DNA of 64,000 bases from an uncultured Aquimarina sp. (lineage in GTDB: Bacteria > Bacteroidota > Bacteroidia > Flavobacteriales > Flavobacteriaceae): assembly GCF_947495315.1 (NCBI RefSeq), contig NZ_CANLYD010000004.1:1-64000 (forward strand). Direction: 5' to 3'. The notes beneath the pieces were generated by a model. The model was not told the DNA's origin. It searched no databases and worked only from the letters and a program-made list of their open reading frames with translations. Position numbers and translations under genes: made by a program. Shown here one piece after another: positions 59,190 to 64,000 of the stretch (the first letter of the stretch is position 1; each line of letters starts with the position of its first letter).

Positions 59190-60071
59190 ATGAAAGCATA
59201 TGTTTTTCCAGGTCAAGGGGCTCAATTTTCAGGAATGGGTCTGGATTTATATGAAAATTCAGAAATTGCAAAAGACCTTTTTGATAAAGCCAATGATATT
59301 TTAGGTTTCGAGATTACCAAAATCATGTTTGAAGGAACTGCTGATGAGTTGAAACAAACTAAAGTGACTCAGCCGGCGATCTTTTTACATTCTGTAATTC
59401 TTAGTAAAGTATTGGGCGATAGTTTTCAACCTGATATGGTTGCTGGGCATTCATTAGGTGAGTTTTCAGCGTTAGTAGCTAATGGAACATTGAATTTTGA
59501 AGATGCACTGAGACTAGTTTCTAAAAGAGCATTGGCAATGCAGCATGCTTGTGAATTACAACCTTCTACAATGGCAGCAGTTCTAGGATTAGATGATGAG
59601 GTAGTAGAAAAAGGATGTGAAGAAATTGATGGAGTAGTAGTTGCAGCAAATTATAATTGCCCTGGTCAATTAGTGATCTCAGGAGAAGTAGAAGCTATAG
59701 AAAAAGCTTGTGAATTGATGAAGGAAAAAGGTGCTCGTAGAGCGTTAGTATTACCGGTTGGAGGTGCATTTCATTCACCATTAATGGAACCTGCAAGAGA
59801 AGAGTTAGCAGCAGCAATTGAAGCAACAACTTTTAATACACCAAATTGTCCGATTTATCAAAATGTGACTACCACGGCTGTTACTGATCCCGAAGAAATT
59901 AAAAAGAATCTGATTGCACAATTAACTGCTCCCGTAAAATGGACGCAAAGTGTGAAAAATATGATGAAGGATGGCGCAACATCTTTTACAGAAGTTGGTC
60001 CCGGAAAAGTATTATCGGGATTGGTTAAAAAAGTAGATCGATCTATGGAAACGATTTCTGCTTCGATCTAG
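59190..60071 (+). CDS. fabD: Malonyl-CoA:ACP transacylase
   Basis: 293 aa. 'AYVFPGQGAQFSGMG', nucleophile motif 'GHSLGEFSALVANG', 'LVISGEVEAIEKACE', 'LPVGGAFHSPLMEPAREEL' (catalytic His) and 'VKWTQSVKNMM..FTEVGPGKVLSGLV'. Loads malonyl groups on ACP for fatty-acid synthesis in the cytoplasm. A terminator follows at 60102. Confidence 0.96.
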   Translation: MKAYVFPGQGAQFSGMGLDLYENSEIAKDLFDKANDILGFEITKIMFEGTADELKQTKVTQPAIFLHSVILSKVLGDSFQPDMVAGHSLGEFSALVANGTLNFEDALRLVSKRALAMQHACELQPSTMAAVLGLDDEVVEKGCEEIDGVVVAANYNCPGQLVISGEVEAIEKACELMKEKGARRALVLPVGGAFHSPLMEPAREELAAAIEATTFNTPNCPIYQNVTTTAVTDPEEIKKNLIAQLTAPVKWTQSVKNMMKDGATSFTEVGPGKVLSGLVKKVDRSMETISASI

Positions 60072-60101
60072 TAGAATAGAAGAAAATACTAAAGATATTA
60101 G

Positions 60102-60135
60102 AACCTCGAAGTTAATTAAGCTTTGAGGTTTTTTT
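60102..60135 (+). terminator. Terminator of fabD
   Basis: AACCTCGAAG pairs with CTTTGAGGTT (one mismatch), followed by T5 after the stem. Confidence 0.8.
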
Positions 60136-60202
60136 ATGGTGTGCTAATCTGCGCTACTTACAAAAAGAATTTCACGACTTATGTTATGTGTTCGAGAAGT
60201 AT

Positions 60203-60721
60203 TTAGTTCCTGATATTTTTAGACTTTCCCCCTTTAAATTTAGTTTCAAGATATATTTGTTTCCATTTTCCATCTACATAATCTCCAACCTTAAAATTAT
60301 AAGTGGAATCATTTACGTATTCCCACATATCAGTTACTAGCGATTCTCCATATTGATATTGATAGATAAGGTTTTTTCCTTCCACTGTAACAGTTCCTTC
60401 AGTTACACCTCCAAAAATATCAAACTCCCAAAACTTAATAGTTTTCGTTTCTGTGTCAAATTTTCTGATACCGTGATTACGCCAACCGTATTTTGTTTGT
60501 TTTTGATCAGTAAACCCTTTGGATTTTGCAATGACTAAGGTGTTGTTTAAATCAAACCTGAAGATGGTTTCTTGCTTAAATATAGTGCCATCTCCCCATT
60601 TGCCTTCAGCTTTCCATTCTTTTCCTATTAAATTTTTAAATATAGAAAGATCGGTTTCCTGACTCTGGGTAGATATGGAAATAGTAACTATCAGAAAAAA
60701 AATTTTAATCGTTCTCATCAT
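60203..60721 (-). CDS. Exported DUF1579/lipocalin-like protein
   Basis: 172 aa. Signal peptide ~1-20 (MMRTIKIFFLIVTISISTQS). The body reads 'FKNLIGKEWKAEGKWGDGTIFKQETIF', 'TIKFWEFDIFGGVTEGTVTVEGKNLIYQYQYGES', a beta-barrel pattern like DUF1579 proteins ('GxW...G' opening). It is the last gene of the esterase/GH31 group on the minus strand, 16 bp after the esterase. Role unknown, probably periplasmic. Confidence 0.7.
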   Translation of the reverse strand: MMRTIKIFFLIVTISISTQSQETDLSIFKNLIGKEWKAEGKWGDGTIFKQETIFRFDLNNTLVIAKSKGFTDQKQTKYGWRNHGIRKFDTETKTIKFWEFDIFGGVTEGTVTVEGKNLIYQYQYGESLVTDMWEYVNDSTYNFKVGDYVDGKWKQIYLETKFKGGKSKNIRN

Positions 60722-60737
60722 TATCTTTTAAATTTTG

Positions 60738-61628
60738 TTATTCATTAGTAAATAACCACTCAATTGCCGAAGTAAAATGCCCTTTCCAAAAGGCTTCGTT
60801 GTGTTCGCCTTCAGGATCGATGATTATATGGATGTTTTCTTTAGGATGATTCGATGACAGGATTTGAGTAAACATTTTTTCAGTGTTTTCTGCCATTCCT
60901 TGTCCTTCTTTTTTACCAACCAATAAGAATAATCGAGCTTCTTCAGGAATAGGATTATTTTGTGTAAATGTAAAAACATCTTCAGAATACCAATAAGACG
61001 GAGAAAAGATTCCTGCTTTGCTGAAAACTTCAGGGTATTCGTAGATTGCATAGTGAGAAATTAATCCGCCCATAGAACTTCCCATAATCGCTGTATTATC
61101 TTTATCAGCTAATGTTCTGTAGTTGTTGTCTATATATGGTTTAATTTGATTTACGATAAACTTCATATATGCTTCGCCTTCTGCTTCACCAAACTCTGAG
61201 TTTTTCCAAGGACTTAGCTCATTCATGCGTTTTTCGGCTCCATTATCTATTCCAACGACAATAAGTTCTAAACCAGATGTTTTTGCCAGTTGGTTAAGGC
61301 TTTCATCCACTCCCCATTCTCCGGAATATGCGGTGAGCTTGTCAAACAAATTTTGCGCGTCGTGCATATAAAGCACCGGATATTTTTTATCGGAGGTATT
61401 ATAACCAGGTGGTACATAAATTCGAATCTGTCGGTTGCGATCTAAGCTGGCTATCTCGAATTGTTTTTCTAATACATTAACATTGGTTTGTGCAGTAGAT
61501 GCTTTTTTGGTTTCAACTGCTTGAGAAGCTTCGGTTTCTGTAACAATTCCTTCTGTTTTTTCCTTATGTGTTTTACATTGTAATACCATTACGGACAAGA
61601 TGATTAATAAAAGATATTTGGTTTTCAT
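60738..61628 (-). CDS. Lipoprotein esterase, alpha/beta hydrolase (putative esterase D family)
   Basis: 296 aa. Signal MKTKYLLLIILSVMVLQC with lipobox VLQC. The esterase domain, ~55-296, has 'IRIYVPPGYNTSDKKYPVLYMHDAQNLF', nucleophile 'AIMGSSMGGLISHYAIYEYP' (GxSxG), 'FLLVGKKEGQ' and catalytic His in 'EGEHNEAFWKGHF'. Such enzymes hydrolyse acyl or feruloyl esters on carbohydrates. Next to a GH31 glycosidase it suggests de-esterification of the same substrate (inference). Confidence 0.9.
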   Translation of the reverse strand: MKTKYLLLIILSVMVLQCKTHKEKTEGIVTETEASQAVETKKASTAQTNVNVLEKQFEIASLDRNRQIRIYVPPGYNTSDKKYPVLYMHDAQNLFDKLTAYSGEWGVDESLNQLAKTSGLELIVVGIDNGAEKRMNELSPWKNSEFGEAEGEAYMKFIVNQIKPYIDNNYRTLADKDNTAIMGSSMGGLISHYAIYEYPEVFSKAGIFSPSYWYSEDVFTFTQNNPIPEEARLFLLVGKKEGQGMAENTEKMFTQILSSNHPKENIHIIIDPEGEHNEAFWKGHFTSAIEWLFTNE

Positions 61629-61679
61629 ATTAATAAATAGATTTTTGATCGATGATTTTATTCTTTTATGTAGGATGAT

Positions 61680-64000
61680 TTACTCTTTATTTGTGAAAAT
61701 TAGGTCAGCGTTTACATTATGATTTTTAGAAACTACAACTAATATCTTACTAGTCTTATCCCAAAATTGACCAGATTCTTCTTTGTCAAGTTCATTTAAA
61801 GAATTAACTACTTTTATTTTTTTGTTGTTTAATACCAGATTTATAGGTTTATGAATTCCATGAAAGAATAGTTTATAGCTTCTCTTTGATATAGCTTCTT
61901 TGTAATTACCTATTACTTTATGTATAATCAGTTTATTGTTGTTTTCGATATATTCTATTTTGGTATTTCTATACTCACTTTTGGTTCTAAACTTTTCACT
62001 TGTATTATCATCTTCATACAGTGTAAATTGCGAATCTTTACCTGTATAGATATGAATATTTAATTCAGATGGATCTAGGGTAAAAGTGCTCTGCGCATAA
62101 TTGTATTTTGGAATTATAGCCCCTTCTTTTACAAATAGTGGTATTTCTCCAAAATTAGCTTTGTGTTGAATAGTTTGACCTCCATCTAGAAGATTATCGG
62201 TCCAATAGTCATACCATTTATCACCTGGTGGCAGCCATATATCTAGAATAGAATCGTTTGGTGAATATGAGGGTGCTATTAATAGTTCGGCTCCCCACAT
62301 ATATTGTAAATCATATTTCCAAGCTTCTGGTGTATCTTGATAATCAATTACCATAGCTCTTGCCATAGGTATACCGGTTTTGTGAGCTTGATGAGCATAA
62401 GTATAGATATATGGCATCATTTCATATCTCATTTTTCCATATGTAAGCGCTACATCCTGACTGTTTTTTGATCTATCCAAAGGCCAACGTTTATTCTCTC
62501 CCATACCGTGAGGTCGCCAGATAGGTGTAAAGCTACCAAAAGCCATGGCCCATTGTGTATAAAAACTATCATCTGGACCTGGAGGTCTAAAACCTCCGGC
62601 ATCATGATTGAAATAAGGAAAGCCTGACAACCCAGATGTTTGTAATGATCTTATAGTGGATTTCATCCAATCCCAATCACATTTGATATCCCCAATCCAA
62701 TGTGTTGCATATCGCTGAGCTCCTGCTGACATGGATCTTACCCATACGTAGGGTCTTTTTGATTCTCCAATTCCTGGAATGGAGGTGTTGTTTTTATTGT
62801 CCCATCCTTCCTGCACTATGGCTTTTGAAATAAGAAAAGGATAATAGTTTTCATTTTCTGCCCAACTTCTTCCATTGGCACATATAATACTATCATTTAA
62901 TTGCCATAGATCATCTGTTTCATCAATCCAAAGGGCATCTCCTGGATATTCCAATTTAGGGTCAAATGACTTTTTGTAGAAGAGTTCCCATATCCATTTA
63001 CGAGTTAATGGATTGGAATAATCCGGAGCACTTTTGCCATAATGTTCGGTATACTTTTCAGCATCAGGTATGTTGTATTCTGACTTCCATCCTTCAGATA
63101 AAGCAGCATTATTTCTATTAAAATCCAATGTTATGGTGACATTGTTTTCTTTGCACCATACAGCGAATGCCTTAGGGTCGGGAGTACGAGTAGGATCCCA
63201 TTCAAACCAAGAATCTGACCATGCGCCAGAACCAGCTCTCCATCTATTGTCATTGACCAGATGATCAAGTGGGAATCCGGCATTTCTATGTTCTTTAATT
63301 TTGTTTTTCCACCATTCAACTCCTTTGTGTTTAGGATCCCCTTTATCCGAAAGTTGAAGCCCAAATATTGACCGTTGAGGTAGTCTTGGCCTCCCGGTTA
63401 ATTGTGTATATCTGTCTAGTATGCTTTTAAATTCAGGTCCAAAAATAAAGTAATAATCCATTTGTCCCTGAAACCCTTTGGTATCAATATTAAACTTGTA
63501 TTGATTGTCTTTTCCAAAATTAAAATCATGTTGAAAAGTACTATTCAGAAAAACTCCATATCCTTTATTTGACAGATAGAAAGGGACTGTTAATACTCCT
63601 TGTGGAGCACCCCAATCTACAAGTCCATCTCCGTAGTTACAACTAACCCTTTTTCCCTTTAGGTCAATAGACTCTACTCTTCCAAATGATTGGTAACCCA
63701 TACCGCAAAAATGTTCTAGGTTGTCGAACGCAAAATCATTTGAGATCTTGTTTTCTTTCCAGTAGATTCCATTTTTCTCGGATAGTAATTCTTGACCTTT
63801 TTTTGTATCACGAATTTTGAATTTCATTGGAGATTTTTGCAATTCGATCTGAAGTTTCTTTTTTGATCCAACCTTGATTATGAATAGCTTATCTTTTTCT
63901 TCTATTTCATATACACCGTTAAGATGATGATCCGTCACCATTTCATAATGGTTATTTGCAAAAAAAGATTCGTTTTTTCTTATCCAATGAATTCTAAAAA
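61680..64000 (-). CDS. Glycoside hydrolase family 31 enzyme (5' end beyond the window)
   Basis: At least 773 residues visible. ATG 63941 gives 753, but the frame stays open to the right edge with protein-like sequence (FRIHWIRKNESFFANNHYE) belonging to the N-terminal galactose-mutarotase-like domain. The TIM barrel, ~160-560, has the nucleophile region 'GDALWIDETDDLWQ', then 'PYVWVRSMSAGAQRYATHWIGD' and acid/base 'GFPYFNHDAGGFRP'. C-terminal beta-sandwiches end the protein. GH31 includes alpha-glucosidases and alpha-xylosidases; specificity is not readable. The signal peptide must lie outside the window. Confidence 0.9.
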   Translation of the reverse strand, partial: FRIHWIRKNESFFANNHYEMVTDHHLNGVYEIEEKDKLFIIKVGSKKKLQIELQKSPMKFKIRDTKKGQELLSEKNGIYWKENKISNDFAFDNLEHFCGMGYQSFGRVESIDLKGKRVSCNYGDGLVDWGAPQGVLTVPFYLSNKGYGVFLNSTFQHDFNFGKDNQYKFNIDTKGFQGQMDYYFIFGPEFKSILDRYTQLTGRPRLPQRSIFGLQLSDKGDPKHKGVEWWKNKIKEHRNAGFPLDHLVNDNRWRAGSGAWSDSWFEWDPTRTPDPKAFAVWCKENNVTITLDFNRNNAALSEGWKSEYNIPDAEKYTEHYGKSAPDYSNPLTRKWIWELFYKKSFDPKLEYPGDALWIDETDDLWQLNDSIICANGRSWAENENYYPFLISKAIVQEGWDNKNNTSIPGIGESKRPYVWVRSMSAGAQRYATHWIGDIKCDWDWMKSTIRSLQTSGLSGFPYFNHDAGGFRPPGPDDSFYTQWAMAFGSFTPIWRPHGMGENKRWPLDRSKNSQDVALTYGKMRYEMMPYIYTYAHQAHKTGIPMARAMVIDYQDTPEAWKYDLQYMWGAELLIAPSYSPNDSILDIWLPPGDKWYDYWTDNLLDGGQTIQHKANFGEIPLFVKEGAIIPKYNYAQSTFTLDPSELNIHIYTGKDSQFTLYEDDNTSEKFRTKSEYRNTKIEYIENNNKLIIHKVIGNYKEAISKRSYKLFFHGIHKPINLVLNNKKIKVVNSLNELDKEESGQFWDKTSKILVVVSKNHNVNADLIFTNKE

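Overview
The window is AT-rich DNA from a member of the Bacteroidota, most likely a marine Flavobacteriaceae (Aquimarina-like; the genus is a guess). The evidence is TonB-dependent receptors with carboxypeptidase-regulatory N-termini, a type IX secretion (T9SS) sorting domain, DUF5686 and DUF6443/RHS-type proteins, a LytTR/YehU-type two-component pair, a membrane Na+/H+ pyrophosphatase, and repeated TAnnTTTG promoter -7 boxes.

1-7849: right end of an integrated element. Two minus-strand RHS-like genes (the first cut by the window edge), a membrane-anchored AraC regulator and a tyrosine recombinase lead up to a 57-bp 3' fragment of tRNA-Leu(UAA), followed by the tRNA's own terminator. This is the geometry of an att site: an intact tRNA-Leu gene is expected left of the window. 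7850-11402: a lipoprotein astacin-type protease with six FG-GAP/VCBS-like repeats, then a small HTH gene, a LEA14-like gene and a truncated companion.

11403-20821 and 26241-28488: the most unusual part. About 20 small unrelated minus-strand genes (lipoproteins, small membrane proteins, immunity-like proteins, a retropepsin, a HEPN-like protein, several pseudogenes) are separated by roughly 20 copies of an 18-bp spacer, consensus AAAGTTCAATAAAACGAT on the coding strand. The spacer supplies a stop codon (GTT CAA TAA) to the gene before it and often the ATG of the gene after it. The layout resembles integron cassette arrays and the recombinase-associated interbacterial-defence (rAID) immunity arrays of Bacteroidales, but there are no attC sites. 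A group II intron relic and two double-glycine-leader (bacteriocin-like) peptide genes lie in or beside the blocks. A LytTR two-component system with a divergent TonB-dependent receptor (21366-25645) splits the array.

28748-64000: mostly ordinary chromosome. It holds a pentapeptide-repeat membrane protein, a methyltransferase and a nitroreductase. A LexA/S24-like repressor faces a three-gene DNA-repair operon (DUF559 nuclease, radical SAM repair protein, TIGR03915 partner) across a promoter carrying two near-identical palindromic operators. Next come App1, HppA with soluble Ppa, PdhB divergent from EtfBA across a 22-bp palindrome, a DUF151 nuclease, NupC, ThyA, a TonB-like protein and EgtB-EgtD-DUF427 (ergothioneine/ovothiol type). 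The last part has a large T9SS-secreted hydrolase-like protein, a class V aminotransferase, a 2TM-DHFR fusion, a fructosamine kinase, FabD, and an esterase with a GH31 glycosidase that runs off the right edge.
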